Assembly: GCA_040754075.1 (NCBI GenBank)
Contig: JBFMDH010000007.1
Location: 124,001-188,000 of the forward strand
From: Acidobacteriota bacterium
GTDB taxonomy: Bacteria; Acidobacteriota; Blastocatellia; UBA7656
Direction: 5' to 3'
DNA: 64,000 bases
Below are positions 18,701 to 27,296 of this stretch, piece by piece. Numbering within the stretch: the stretch's first letter is position 1; each line of letters begins with the position of its first letter. The position numbers and the translations under genes are program-made. A model generated the notes under the pieces. That model was not told the origin of the DNA. It made no database searches and saw only the letters and a program-made list of their open reading frames with translations.

Positions 18701-19352
18701 TGATGGAAACGACCAAATCAATTATGGTCGTCTGGGATTTGACCGCACCCATAACTTTAACTTTAACTGGGTGTATGAATTTCCCAATCCAACCAGGAAT
18801 CGTTTTCTCGGACTGCTGACCAACAATTGGCAACTCTCCGGTATTTATCGGTTCCAAAGCGGGGAACCTGAACTGGTTACATGTGGCATTACCGGATACG
18901 GCACCATCAATCTGACCGGTTCATCGAGCGATAATGCTCCCCGTTGTGTGCTGATTGGCGACCCCAAAGCCGTAGCCAACAAGGATGATTTTCATCTGTT
19001 CAATATTGCCGCTTTCCAAGCTCCGCAAGTAGGCAGCAAAGGGCTGGAGACCAATCGCGACGACCTGCTGATAAACGCGCCGCCAATTAACAATTGGGAT
19101 ATGTCGCTTTCCAAGAGATTCTTCTTTTGGGAAAGCCTGAGAATCGAAGCTCGTCTTGATGCCTTCAATGCGCTGAACCATACGCAGGTCGCCTTTACGA
19201 ACTTTTTTGGTGCCAGTTTTACGGCTCCGGGAAGCAGCACCCTGGTTACGGGTAATGCAGCCAATCCGCTAACCAATCGCACCGGGTTTGGCGCAGCTTT
19301 CGGCTACCGACCGAACCGCACCATGCAATGGATGTTGCGTTTTGAGTTTTAA
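15741..19352 (+). CDS. Oar-like TonB-dependent receptor with carboxypeptidase-regulatory domain
   Basis: 1203 residues. A signal peptide (1-23, cleavage after GLAQ) is followed by a carboxypeptidase-regulatory-like beta-sandwich (about 25-105; GSITGTIVDQQQSAIANATV, NEGRFVLPQVPPGTYTLRI). A plug-like region (about 120-240) contains SVNGVRTNSNNVQIDGI and PEYGRSSGAQI. The remainder is a long beta-barrel with repeated aromatic strands, ending in MLRFEF, a C-terminal Phe that fits the outer-membrane insertion signal. No TonB box is obvious. Start: GGGAGG a few bases before the ATG. Family members import large substrates or bind proteins such as adhesins; the substrate here is unknown. It is probably controlled by the divergent winged-helix/TolB regulator. 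Length is typical for the Acidobacteria receptor family. Confidence 0.93.
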   Translation: MRLKILSIFTMLCVLCTAPGLAQTTSGSITGTIVDQQQSAIANATVTATEESKGFSLTAITDNEGRFVLPQVPPGTYTLRIEASGFKSQERKAITLIANDRLTLGNLSLEVGAVTETVSVTSEATPIQAESGERSFAIQGEVIRNTGVKTRSYINLATLAPGVVTTGAGDGNTENSTNLSVNGVRTNSNNVQIDGITSVDVGNNSQLSRIPLDSVGEFKLLTSTYQPEYGRSSGAQILAVTRSGSHDFHGSFYYYRRHTGINANSFDNNRNKRPRDITDQEDPGYTIGGPVYIPGVFNKNRNKLFFFWNQEWNPRTTPNSVRNVRVPTALERQGDFSQSRDGNGNLFPFIRDWTLGLPCNASNTAGCFKDGGVLGKIPQNRLYAPGIKILSLYPLPNYTPVGSENFNYKEQIPNTTKERNDTLRMDYTLNKDWLVYGRLLNNESDGVSPYNFLGFILFGNLGQFGIKQTLPRVSYATTLNGTLNPTTVVEFTYGFSKNTVDGRPNTDAYTRTASGLQDLPLIYPSAVVDDILTQFGFGGRLGNTPSYQAGAAPQSYISRTDDIVGSMSKIWGQHFAKFGSTYHWSTKNQTNRILKNGGISFSDSANNPFDTQQGFSNAITGVYSNYTQASSGTTGRYKYFNLEWYAQDNWKISRRLTLDYGMRFSWLPPARDANLLASNFVPSKYDPAAAPRLYVPVCINGARTCSGGSQTSARRAVDPAVLASGVPLTLANTLLDTLFVGRVVPGSGNIANGLFLAGTGGVEEGLTADQGIQFAPRFGFAFDVLGNHNLILRGGFGIFYDRAQGNLIYDYNENPPTTISSVFDFGLLQNITSANAVSTISPPNIKAIELDAKIPSTYSFNFGVQYKLPFDTVLDVSYVGSMGHHLPHYRSINSTPFGSAFLPENQDPTKAANPTIPGSNALPANLYRPYKGFGDIRYLEFNENSNYHSMQMTATRRFAKGLLLNANYTLSRARGITSGDQDGGVRIDGNDQINYGRLGFDRTHNFNFNWVYEFPNPTRNRFLGLLTNNWQLSGIYRFQSGEPELVTCGITGYGTINLTGSSSDNAPRCVLIGDPKAVANKDDFHLFNIAAFQAPQVGSKGLETNRDDLLINAPPINNWDMSLSKRFFFWESLRIEARLDAFNALNHTQVAFTNFFGASFTAPGSSTLVTGNAANPLTNRTGFGAAFGYRPNRTMQWMLRFEF

Positions 19353-19412
19353 ATTTGCCTGACCGCAATCAGGTAATTAAAAAACCGGGTCATTCAACCG
19401 GTTAGTCTGGAA

Positions 19413-19469
19413 TAGAGCGATGGTTAGCATCTGACGGGCAATGCCCGTCAGATGCTAACCATCGCTCTA
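19413..19469. repeat. 57-base near-perfect palindrome
   Basis: Arms 19413-19440 and 19442-19469 are exact 28-base reverse complements with a single A (19441) between them. Beyond a 2-base bulge the pairing continues for about six more bases (GTCTGG with CCAGGC). It begins 60 bases after the stop of the TonB-dependent receptor gene. With no loop and no T-tract it can form a cruciform or a very stable RNA hairpin. It resembles REP/BIME-type dispersed palindromes more than a plain terminator. Confidence 0.8.
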
Positions 19470-19759
19470 CCAGGCTGATGATTTAAGCCTGATTTTAGAC
19501 AACGCAAATTGCTGTTGTGCGGCGCTCTACACGCATCGTTTCACCCTGAACGGTCTCCACTGATAAAGCCCTGTGGATGGCGATTCCTATTAAAAAATCA
19601 ACCTCACTAAAACGCAAATCCTTGACCGCAGACCTGATTCAACAGGCTGCGAGATAACCTTTATCTTGCATTGCAGCTTTCATATTATGGGCAGAACACC
19701 TGAGAGTTCGTAACTGAGCGGAGTTAGCTTTCACCCCAAAAGCGGCAATCAAATTCTAA

Positions 19760-19918
19760 ATGCCGGAAATTTTTGCAGGCTTGATTTATGAAGTGATAAA
19801 AGGTTTTGTTATCACCACTCTTTCAATGTTGTGCTATATTCTGCTTTTATTGAAAGCCGGTTACCTGGTTGTGACCACCGGATGGTTCCGCAAATCGGGC
19901 GATAATCGCATCATTTGA
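19760..19918 (+). CDS. Possible 52-residue single-span membrane protein
   Basis: An ATG at 19760 opens 52 codons to a TGA at 19916-19918. The product begins MPEIFAGLIYEVIKGF and has a continuous hydrophobic core of about 20 residues (TTLSMLCYILLLLKAGYLVV) followed by a basic tail (WFRKSGDNRII). That composition is what a real small membrane protein would have. There is no clear Shine-Dalgarno before the ATG, and nothing I recognise matches it. A chance frame is possible. Confidence 0.35.
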   Translation: MPEIFAGLIYEVIKGFVITTLSMLCYILLLLKAGYLVVTTGWFRKSGDNRII

Positions 19919-20043
19919 ACGAGGGTTCTGGCGACTTCCAGTTTGACCGGATAAATTAGCAAGGAATAAAATTGCCTATCGTTGTCATCAGCAATTCCAG
20001 AGGCTAAACGAAACGATTTTCATAACCGAAAAAGGAGGATGTC

Positions 20044-21096
20044 ATGATAAAGGAAATAGAAAAAATTTTAGGTGATGAGGCTGAGACATTATTAACCTAT
20101 CAATCGAAAACCATTCCAAAAGAAAATCTCCATCTACCGGGTCCCGATTTTCTCGACCGTGTATTCATCAACACCGACCGCACACCGAACGTGTTGCGCA
20201 ATCTCGGTTCGCTATTCAATCACGGAAGACTCGCGGGAACCGGTTATGTTTCAATTCTGCCGGTCGATCAGGGCATAGAGCATTCAGCGGGCGCATCGTT
20301 TGCCCCCAACCCCGAATACTTTGACCCGGAAAATATCATACGGCTTGCCATCGAAGGCGGCTGCAACGGCGTCGCGACGACGCTTGGCGTGCTTGGCAGT
20401 GTATCGCGAAAGTATGCCCACAAAATCCCCTTCATTTTGAAGGTCAATCACAATGAATTTATCTCTTATCCGAATGCTTTCGATCAGATTATGTTTGCGT
20501 CGATTGATCAGGCATTCGATCAGGGTTGTGTTGGTGTCGGCGCGACGATTTATTTCGGTTCCGATGAATCAAGACGCCAGATTCAAGAGGTCACCGCCGC
20601 CTTCGCCCACGCCCACGAACTGGGAATGTTCACCGTCCTGTGGTGCTACCTTCGCAACTCGGCATTCAATAAAGATGGCGTCGATTATCACACGGCGGCG
20701 GATTTAACCGGGCAAGCCAATCACCTGGGGGTTACCATCGAAGCCGACATCATCAAGCAGAAGTTGCCGGAAACCAATGGCGGCTACAACGCCTTGAAAT
20801 TCGGCAAGACCCACAAAAAAGTTTATTCGGAACTCACCTCTGACCACCCGATTGATTTGACGCGCTATCAGGTGGCGAACTGTTATATGGGCAGAATGGG
20901 ATTGATTAATTCGGGCGGCGCGTCGGGCGAAAACGACATACAACAAGCCGTTAAAACCGCTGTGATTAACAAACGCGCCGGGGGCACGGGGTTGATTTCA
21001 GGACGCAAAGCATTTCAAAAACCGATGCCCGAAGGCGTGAAGATATTAAACGCCATTCAAAACGTTTACCTCGCGCCGGAAATCACCATCGCTTAA
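20044..21096 (+). CDS. fbaB: Fructose-bisphosphate aldolase class I (FbaB/DhnA type)
   Basis: 350 residues, the same length as Escherichia coli FbaB and closely similar along the whole length as I recall that sequence. It cleaves fructose-1,6-bisphosphate to dihydroxyacetone phosphate and glyceraldehyde-3-phosphate by a Schiff-base mechanism in glycolysis and gluconeogenesis. Conserved blocks include [36 protein letters not shown] and [20 protein letters not shown]; the Schiff-base Lys is expected in the IIKQKL segment (about 236-240). Near the C-terminus, [15 protein letters not shown] and [19 protein letters not shown] form the phosphate-binding region. AAGGAGG precedes the ATG and a strong terminator follows, so it is probably monocistronic. 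Confidence 0.97.
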   Translation: MIKEIEKILGDEAETLLTYQSKTIPKENLHLPGPDFLDRVFINTDRTPNVLRNLGSLFNHGRLAGTGYVSILPVDQGIEHSAGASFAPNPEYFDPENIIRLAIEGGCNGVATTLGVLGSVSRKYAHKIPFILKVNHNEFISYPNAFDQIMFASIDQAFDQGCVGVGATIYFGSDESRRQIQEVTAAFAHAHELGMFTVLWCYLRNSAFNKDGVDYHTAADLTGQANHLGVTIEADIIKQKLPETNGGYNALKFGKTHKKVYSELTSDHPIDLTRYQVANCYMGRMGLINSGGASGENDIQQAVKTAVINKRAGGTGLISGRKAFQKPMPEGVKILNAIQNVYLAPEITIA

Positions 21097-21102
21097 TTTT
21101 TC

Positions 21103-21136
21103 AAAAGAGTGGTGAGCCGTGACTCATCACTCTTTT
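21103..21136 (+). terminator. Rho-independent terminator after fbaB
   Basis: AAAAGAGTGGTGAG (21103-21116) pairs with CTCATCACTCTTTT (21123-21136) over 14 bases with one G-T pair around a 6-base loop; the right arm ends in a T-run. It lies 7 bases after the fbaB stop. The stem sequence is related to the hairpin at 3721-3777. Confidence 0.75.
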
Positions 21137-21321
21137 CCCTTCCTTCCACCGACAAAAGTATTGACTCCGAAAGGGTCGCAGCTTACCATCCGAACATCAC
21201 TGAAATGTCTGCCCCTGCGCTTTAAAACGTTTGCCGCGAGCAGCGATTCGCCCTCCTCGGAGCCTTTAGTCTCCCTCACCAAAATTTTTCCGAGTAATCG
21301 TTTGCATCACTTCATCAGGTA

Positions 21322-24300
21322 ATGCACATGACCCAGTTTCTCGTTCGTCTTTCAGCTATCATCCTGTTTATTTTCGCAATCATTCTCGCAAATTTTTCAC
21401 TTGTCCAATCGGATACTGCAAAAACCGCTTCGACAAAAATCGTCGCGACTGACCACACTTATCGCAGCCGCGCGCCGTTTCATAAAATCCTCATCAATAA
21501 ATCGCAGGAAGCCTTAAAACAATCGGCGCTGGCAAGCGGCGGCGAACTGGTTGCCGATTATGGCGAGTTCATGTTGATGAAAGCGCCGACCGAAGCGACG
21601 GAAAATATGGCGATTGAATCCGAAACCCCGGTGGTTCGCGATGACTTGAATTTAATCACCCTTCGTGCCGCGACCTTTGACACCACCCAAAACCCGCAAC
21701 AGGCTTTACGCATTCAATCCGAAGCCGAAGTTGCCGAAGACGGATTGTTCCTCGTGCAAATGGTTGGTCCCGTCAAAGCCGATTGGTTTGATTTGCTCGA
21801 TTCAACGACGGAGGTGATTTCCTATGTGCCCAATAATGCCTACTTGATTCGCGCCAATAGCGAACAGATGGCGCAGGTCAAAACTCTGGCAACGGCAACC
21901 AACAGTTTCATTCAATGGATTGGCGATTATAAACCGGGATATAAAGTCGCGCCGGAACTGGCGCTTGATTCCGAACAGGAAGTTTACGCGACGGTGCAAC
22001 TCGTCAACAGCAACAAACTCGAAAAACAAATTCGCAAACTCGCTGCGCTTGCCAATATCGAACAGGAAGTCGAAGGCGCGAAAAATCTCGCAAACCTTCG
22101 CGTCAAAATTCGCGCCAGTAAAATCGCCGAAGTTGCAAGGTTGAGCGATGTCACCTGGATTGAACCCTACAACAAACCGGAACTCTTTGACGAACGCCAG
22201 GGGTTGATCGTTTCCGGCAATTTGCTCACCACCAGTCAACTCGCAAATCCCGGCTATCTCAACTGGCTCAGGTCAAAAAATCTCGCGTCAACGCCCGACT
22301 TTCTCGTCGATATTGTCGATTCGGGATTCGATAAAGGAATCCTCGACCCCGATGCAATGCATCAAGACTTTCTCAATCAAGCAGGCGCTTCCCGCGTGCT
22401 CTATTCGCGCTTGATGGGCTATGTAGGTTTGGAAGGAACTTCGCAGGACGGCACAGGACACGGCACCATCAACGCATCAATTGTCGGCGGTTACAATGTC
22501 GGAACCGGCGCGCAATACACCGACGCGAACGGCTACGCTTACGGACTCGGCATTCATCCGTTTATTCGACTCGGCGCAACCAAAATTTTTGACCCGGATT
22601 TCACCAATCCCAATTATGTAGAAATCACCGATGCGATGTATCGCGACAACGCGCGCATTTCTTCAAACAGTTGGGGAGCCTATGGCAATGCTTATTCGGT
22701 TGATTGTCAGACCTACGATTCACTGGTGCGAGATGCGCGGCGAACTATAGATGGTAATCAGGAATTGACCATCGTTTTTGCAGCGGGAAATCGCGGACCT
22801 GATGGCCCGCTTTCTACACCCGGCATCGCGAAAAACGTCATCACGGTTGGCGCAAGCGAAAATCTTCGCGAAGGCACAGACGGTTGCCGCATTGAAACCG
22901 ATGGCGCGGACGATGCGCTTTCATTGATTGATTTTTCATCGGGTGGGCGAACCTTTGAAGGGCGCGTGAAACCGGATATCACCGCGCCCGGCACACACAT
23001 TCAAGGAGCCGCTTCGCAATATCGCGGCTACCTCGGTGGCGGCGTTTGCAATCGCTATTATCCGAACAGTCAGACGCTATACACCTGGTCATCGGGCACC
23101 AGTCACGCCTGCCCTGCGGTATCGGGCGGCGCGGCATTGCTTCGCCAATTCTTTCAGCAATCCACAGGCAAAGCTCCGAGTCCCGCGATGATTAAAGCCT
23201 ATCTGACGAATTCAACAACTTACATGACCGGCGAAATGGCGAACGACAGTTTGCCGGGGTTTCATCAAGGTTGGGGGCTGATGAATTTGGGACGCGCGCT
23301 CGATGAAACCCAACGCATATTGATTGACCAGAGCGAAACCTTCGCAGATACCGGCAATGTCAAAGTGGTGAGAGGCCGCGTGGCAAATCCCGGCAAAGCG
23401 TTCAGAGTGACACTGGCGTGGACAGATGCGCCGGGAAATCCGGCGGCTAATCCCGTAGTCAATAATCTCGATTTGCAGGTTATCATCAACGGTCAAACTT
23501 ATTATGGCAATCATTTCAACGGCGCAGTTTCAACGACCGGCGGCGCTGCCGATTTAGTGAACAACCTCGAATCCGTATGGCTGCCGGAAGGCACCACCGG
23601 CGAATTTGAAGTTCGCGTCATCGCGACCAATATCGCAGGTGACGGGGTGACGGGAAATGGCGACGGCACCGATCAGGATTTCGCGCTAGTGATTTACAAT
23701 GTCCAAACTCAGAGCGGTGGCGGTGGTGGTTCGGTTGATGCGCCGCCGTTCGTCAATTTATTGACGCCGGTTGGCGGCGAAACATTTCAAGCCGGTAATG
23801 TGGTGCAGATTTCGTGGGACGCTTCGGATGATAAAGCGATTAAAAATCAGTTCGTCGAATTTTCATCGAACAACGGCTCGACCTATGATGTGATTGCCGC
23901 TTTGGATGGCAACACGCGGTCATTCAATTGGAAAGTTCCGGCGCTGCCGACAGACAATGGCAAGATTCGCGTGACCGCGCTTGATGGTGTGAATTTGCCC
24001 GCAACCACCGTCAATTTCGTGAGTTTCAAAATCGTTCCGGGACCGCCCGATTTAACTGCGCCGGATTTGGTTGTGCTTTCGCCAACCGGGAGTTCAGTGA
24101 TTGGCGGTGGCACTAAAGCGATTATCAAATGGCGCGAATCGGATAATGTCGGCGTCGTGAGGCGCGTGTTGGAATATTCGCTCGATAACGGCAACGCTTT
24201 CCAGGCGATTGCCGATATTGCAGCGCCCAGTAGCGGCGACCTTCATTTTTATGAATGGCAAGTGCCGGTGTCGCTCAATACCGAACGCGGGCGCATACGC

Positions 24301-24672
24301 ATATCGGTTTTTGATGGCGCGGGCAATATGACGGCGAAAATGTCCGAAGGTAAATTCAGTTCGTGGCCCCAGCCGATTATTACTGAGGTGGAATTCATCA
24401 CTCCGGCGGAAGGCAAAAGCACGATGGAAGTAAATGGCAGGGCATTTCGCAAAGATGACACGTTGATATTTGCAGATGACCTCAAGCTCAAGAAAATCAG
24501 TTTCGACAAATGCGATGCCGCAGACGGGTCGTGTAAAAAAATCATCATCGCCGATCCGAAACTGTTGAAGCGTTTCCCGGAAGGCAAATTCGTCAACCTC
24601 TCGGCGCGCATCGGCACCACCGGACAGGTTTCACCCTTATTTGAATTCAAACGCAAACGCCCGAAAAGTTAA
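21322..24672 (+). CDS. Large secreted subtilisin-like (S8) serine peptidase with Ig-like tail
   Basis: 1116 residues; the third codon is also ATG, so the start could be 21328. A signal peptide (about 8-30) and a propeptide-like region of roughly 280 residues precede the S8 domain. The catalytic Asp lies in VDIVDSGFD (near 332), His in GTGHGTINAS (near 380), the oxyanion Asn in VFAAGNRGPDG (near 488) and Ser in WSSGTSHACPAVSGG (near 593). After the peptidase are a P/C-like beta domain, a GGGGGS linker and two Ig-like repeats, each starting like PVGGETFQAGNVVQISWDAS. A final IPT-like domain ends in a basic tail. The protein is probably an extracellular or surface peptidase. No T9SS-type sorting tail is seen. 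Confidence 0.92.
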   Translation: MHMTQFLVRLSAIILFIFAIILANFSLVQSDTAKTASTKIVATDHTYRSRAPFHKILINKSQEALKQSALASGGELVADYGEFMLMKAPTEATENMAIESETPVVRDDLNLITLRAATFDTTQNPQQALRIQSEAEVAEDGLFLVQMVGPVKADWFDLLDSTTEVISYVPNNAYLIRANSEQMAQVKTLATATNSFIQWIGDYKPGYKVAPELALDSEQEVYATVQLVNSNKLEKQIRKLAALANIEQEVEGAKNLANLRVKIRASKIAEVARLSDVTWIEPYNKPELFDERQGLIVSGNLLTTSQLANPGYLNWLRSKNLASTPDFLVDIVDSGFDKGILDPDAMHQDFLNQAGASRVLYSRLMGYVGLEGTSQDGTGHGTINASIVGGYNVGTGAQYTDANGYAYGLGIHPFIRLGATKIFDPDFTNPNYVEITDAMYRDNARISSNSWGAYGNAYSVDCQTYDSLVRDARRTIDGNQELTIVFAAGNRGPDGPLSTPGIAKNVITVGASENLREGTDGCRIETDGADDALSLIDFSSGGRTFEGRVKPDITAPGTHIQGAASQYRGYLGGGVCNRYYPNSQTLYTWSSGTSHACPAVSGGAALLRQFFQQSTGKAPSPAMIKAYLTNSTTYMTGEMANDSLPGFHQGWGLMNLGRALDETQRILIDQSETFADTGNVKVVRGRVANPGKAFRVTLAWTDAPGNPAANPVVNNLDLQVIINGQTYYGNHFNGAVSTTGGAADLVNNLESVWLPEGTTGEFEVRVIATNIAGDGVTGNGDGTDQDFALVIYNVQTQSGGGGGSVDAPPFVNLLTPVGGETFQAGNVVQISWDASDDKAIKNQFVEFSSNNGSTYDVIAALDGNTRSFNWKVPALPTDNGKIRVTALDGVNLPATTVNFVSFKIVPGPPDLTAPDLVVLSPTGSSVIGGGTKAIIKWRESDNVGVVRRVLEYSLDNGNAFQAIADIAAPSSGDLHFYEWQVPVSLNTERGRIRISVFDGAGNMTAKMSEGKFSSWPQPIITEVEFITPAEGKSTMEVNGRAFRKDDTLIFADDLKLKKISFDKCDAADGSCKKIIIADPKLLKRFPEGKFVNLSARIGTTGQVSPLFEFKRKRPKS

Positions 24673-24715
24673 AGGTGTCGAGGCGCTTGCAAACAGTGTT
24701 CGTCTATTTGATTGA

Positions 24716-24741
24716 GAGTGCGGTAAACAAGTACCGCACTC
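24716..24741. terminator. Hairpin between convergent genes
   Basis: GAGTGCGGTA (24716-24725) and TACCGCACTC (24732-24741) pair perfectly over 10 bases around AACAAG. It lies between the convergent ends of the subtilase and the next leftward gene. No long T-tract follows, so intrinsic termination is plausible but not certain. Confidence 0.5.
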
Positions 24742-24833
24742 CATTCAGCCTTAAATGACATTAAATTGCATTGCTTGCCAAAGAGGTTCAAGCAAGTTGT
24801 AACCTTCAAATCATTATTCATAACCTGCGCGAC

Positions 24834-25697
24834 TTAGATTTTTCGCAGGGCAATTTGCGGCTTGCCTATCTCAGCTTTTACAAAATCCACAACAAATCTA
24901 TCGCCTTTACTTCTTCTCATTAATTGAAGCCGATTAGCATAGGATTTTTTCTCTAATTGTTTCCAAAACGAGTAGCGTGTGTTATCACTTGATGACGGTT
25001 GCTGACTCTCCATTGTTACCTTCGTATATTTTTCCAAGTGATTTAGTAGCGCATCAGGGTTTACCACTTTGTCTGCTAACCGGGCAATTTCGGTATTCAA
25101 CTCACTTTTGGCATCAACCTCACCCTTTAATGCTTCAAAGTAATTGCTACTATCGGTTCCGACAAACGTACCATCAGCAAATAAAATCCCATCGATGGAT
25201 ACTGTAATTTTTACGCTTTCTGCCGCTTGCCGATTAATGTCTGCTCCTCCGCCTCCCATTCTGATTTTTCTTCCTCCGCCGGGGTCAGCGTCAGTTAATG
25301 AAAAAAGCAATTTGCCATTTGGAGGAATGGCATCACTAAAATGTGATACTTGTCCTTCGGCAATAATTTCCAGGCTTCCCTTCCGGGCGCGAGTATGAGT
25401 AATCACGTTTCCGTCTGGCATTGCCAGTTCCCATTTCAATAGACAGGCGGCTACCGATCTGGCTCCTTGATTCACGACATAAACTGCATAAGAATCAACC
25501 GCGCCTTTATCGGTTTTTTCGGCAATGAATTTATCAAACGTTGAATCATTCGGGCTAACCAGCCTCACCCCATCTACAGAAAAACTCATTGTTTCTATTT
25601 TAGAAGGCTGAGTTGTCGTTCCTTTGGTTCTTGGAATGACGGCAATTACGATTACCGCGATCACGATTATTGTACCGACCAATATTAATTTGAACAT
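24834..25697 (-). CDS. Membrane-anchored protein of unknown function
   Basis: 287 residues from the ATG at 25697, which has GAAGGGAG 8 bases upstream; an ATG at 25721 opens the same frame but lies inside this purine-rich leader. One membrane helix (residues about 3-22, LILVGTIIVIAVIVIAVI) anchors a soluble domain with alternating beta strands, including VYVVNQGARSVAACLLKWEL and a glycine-rich loop GGGRKIRMGGGGAD. This arrangement resembles an Ig-like or transglutaminase-accessory sandwich, but I recognise no family. The C-terminal third is helical and charged. It starts 45 bases after the stop of the tandem-repeat protein upstream, so the two are likely one operon and may act together at the cell envelope. 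Confidence 0.65.
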   Translation of the reverse strand: MFKLILVGTIIVIAVIVIAVIPRTKGTTTQPSKIETMSFSVDGVRLVSPNDSTFDKFIAEKTDKGAVDSYAVYVVNQGARSVAACLLKWELAMPDGNVITHTRARKGSLEIIAEGQVSHFSDAIPPNGKLLFSLTDADPGGGRKIRMGGGGADINRQAAESVKITVSIDGILFADGTFVGTDSSNYFEALKGEVDAKSELNTEIARLADKVVNPDALLNHLEKYTKVTMESQQPSSSDNTRYSFWKQLEKKSYANRLQLMRRSKGDRFVVDFVKAEIGKPQIALRKI

Positions 25698-25742
25698 TTG
25701 CAGACTCCCTTCTTCCCTCATTTGGAATGAGATTACCGATGG

Positions 25743-26906
25743 TCACTTGGGCGGTATTGAATCAACAGGAACCCATCGACGCGGATTTGCGGGGTCTTGT
25801 CGCATAAACTCCCCGGTACTCCAACCAAGTCCATCAGCAAATCCAATAAAACCGATGGACACCTTTACTCGGTTTATCGTGGATATGGATTGTCTCGTTT
25901 CGATAAATTTAATCAGGTTAAGATAACGTGCCTCATCAAGCACAAAGGTTATTTCTTCGCCGGGTTTTAGGGATAATGGTGGCACATTTTTAATATATTC
26001 CCCCTGCGTACTTGGGTGACGACCTTGGTTAATGGTAAATAGCATTCCAATACCTGTAGCAAGCGTTTCAGGAAAAGATAGGTAGAGATTGAGGTAAACA
26101 ATCTCCCTATCAAAATTATTTTTCAATCTGAAAGTTGCACCTTTTAACCAATCATCGTCTGCGGCAAATTTTTCGCCAAACGAAACAGATTTGTCCGCCG
26201 ATTTCATCTCAATAACCTCTACTGGCTCGGGGCGAAAAGTTCTATATCGTTCAAAAACTTTCTCCGGTTGTTTAGCTGGCGGATATAGACTAACAGTTTT
26301 CCATCGCATTGAATCAGATGGGTCTTGCCGGAGAAAATCCCCTGAACGCCAACCCATGTTATCTGTAAAAACTACGAACCGGATTTCTATCAACACTTTG
26401 TTTATGCTTGAGACGGGTTGTTTGTTTTCCACAACCTTAACCAAACTTCGATACTGAGATTCATCAACCGTAAAGGTTATTTCTTCGCCGGGTTTTACTG
26501 ATATAGGTTGAACACGTTGATTATGGACTTCATCCCAATAGGGATTTTTTCCCTGATGCATCGGAAATGCTACCCCGATTCCAGTGGTTGGAATTTCAGG
26601 GAATATCAGCCCAATCTGGATATAGGTAATCTCTCTATCAAAATTATTTTTCAATTTAAAACTGATGCCCTTTAACCATTCCCTATCCGCATTGAATGGT
26701 TCACCAAGCGAAACAATTCTGTCAGCCGTTTTTACTTCCACCACATCAATCGGTACATAACTAAAACCCTTGAGCCTTTCAACCACTTTTTCCTGTTGCC
26801 CGTACACAGGCGAAATAAACGCCATAATTGGTACTGTGAAACTCAGGGTAACTACGAAAAACGAAATTGACCGATAGCGATTTAACCAGGTTGGTTTTTT
26901 TGTCAT
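25743..26906 (-). CDS. Secreted protein made of two tandem copies of an unknown domain
   Basis: 387 residues with a signal peptide (about 13-36, IAFISPVYGQ region near its end) and AAGGAG upstream of the ATG. Two homologous halves of about 165 residues are clear. Half 1 (about 45-205) contains WLKGISFKLKNNFDREITYI, then SVKPGEEITFTVDES and ends LRQDPSDSMRW. Half 2 (about 215-385) contains WLKGATFRLKNNFDREIVYL, SLKPGEEITFVLDEA and MRQDPANPRRW. The repeats look like all-beta sandwich domains. I recognise no family. It leads a two-gene operon with the membrane-anchored protein downstream. The precise function is unknown. Confidence 0.7.
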   Translation of the reverse strand: MTKKPTWLNRYRSISFFVVTLSFTVPIMAFISPVYGQQEKVVERLKGFSYVPIDVVEVKTADRIVSLGEPFNADREWLKGISFKLKNNFDREITYIQIGLIFPEIPTTGIGVAFPMHQGKNPYWDEVHNQRVQPISVKPGEEITFTVDESQYRSLVKVVENKQPVSSINKVLIEIRFVVFTDNMGWRSGDFLRQDPSDSMRWKTVSLYPPAKQPEKVFERYRTFRPEPVEVIEMKSADKSVSFGEKFAADDDWLKGATFRLKNNFDREIVYLNLYLSFPETLATGIGMLFTINQGRHPSTQGEYIKNVPPLSLKPGEEITFVLDEARYLNLIKFIETRQSISTINRVKVSIGFIGFADGLGWSTGEFMRQDPANPRRWVPVDSIPPK

Positions 26907-27242
26907 CCTCTTTTCTCCTTCTACTCAGTTGGGCTGATTCGCTTGCGCATATCAGCAAAGGAAGAACACCCCGGCTTCAAATCAGGAATAAATTGCCCAA
27001 AGCATATGCCACTATTTACGCGAAAGCAATTCCACTTTTTACAAACAATGGTTCGGACACTTTTTGACGGATAGAATGCCGTAAGTTGTTGATTTTTCGT
27101 GAGCGGCTGAATTAATTGCAAGTCAGGGGTAACCCTAACTTGCAATTAATTCATTTTAGCCCCAAACAGCGGTTGATTCTAAACGACTTCTCGACCGAAA
27201 AAATGTCCGAAGTATTGACAAAAACAAATTATTAAAAAAGAA
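26907..27242. other. Intergenic region upstream of the tandem-repeat protein gene
   Basis: About 336 bases without a gene. It contains a strong hairpin at 27109-27152 and must hold the promoter of the leftward two-gene operon that begins at 26906. No convincing promoter boxes or small reading frames were found. Confidence 0.35.
27109..27152. repeat. 15-bp perfect inverted repeat in intergenic DNA
   Basis: GAATTAATTGCAAGT (27109-27123) and ACTTGCAATTAATTC (27138-27152) are exact reverse complements. After one mismatch the stem continues with AGGG/CCCT around a 4-base loop. There is no T-tract. It lies about 200 bases upstream of the tandem-repeat protein gene, so it may be an operator or a dispersed palindrome. 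Confidence 0.6.
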
Positions 27243-27270
27243 AAAGCCCGTTTAAAATTAAACAGGCTTT
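27226..27270 (-). terminator. Rho-independent terminator of the glycine-zipper gene
   Basis: On the minus strand a 12-bp stem (27259-27270 with 27243-27254, one G-T pair, 4-base loop) is followed by a T-rich tract (27226-27242). It lies about 27 bases after the stop of the glycine-zipper gene. Confidence 0.75.
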
Positions 27271-27296
27271 CTCGCAGAAAATTTGCTTGAGTTAAT

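Larger units (their letters stand above)
19353..20043. other. 691-base intergenic region before fbaB
   Basis: Apart from the long palindrome at 19413-19469 and a possible 52-codon frame at 19760-19918, described separately, a small hairpin AACCGG/CCGGTT lies at about 19383-19403. I see no tRNA, rRNA or known riboswitch. The final 60 bases are the fbaB leader with AAGGAGG. The promoter was not located with confidence. Confidence 0.4.

Noticed and set aside
21119-21322. 67-codon frame between fbaB and the subtilase
   Set aside because: It starts inside the fbaB terminator, has no ribosome site, and overlaps the subtilase start; composition looks random.
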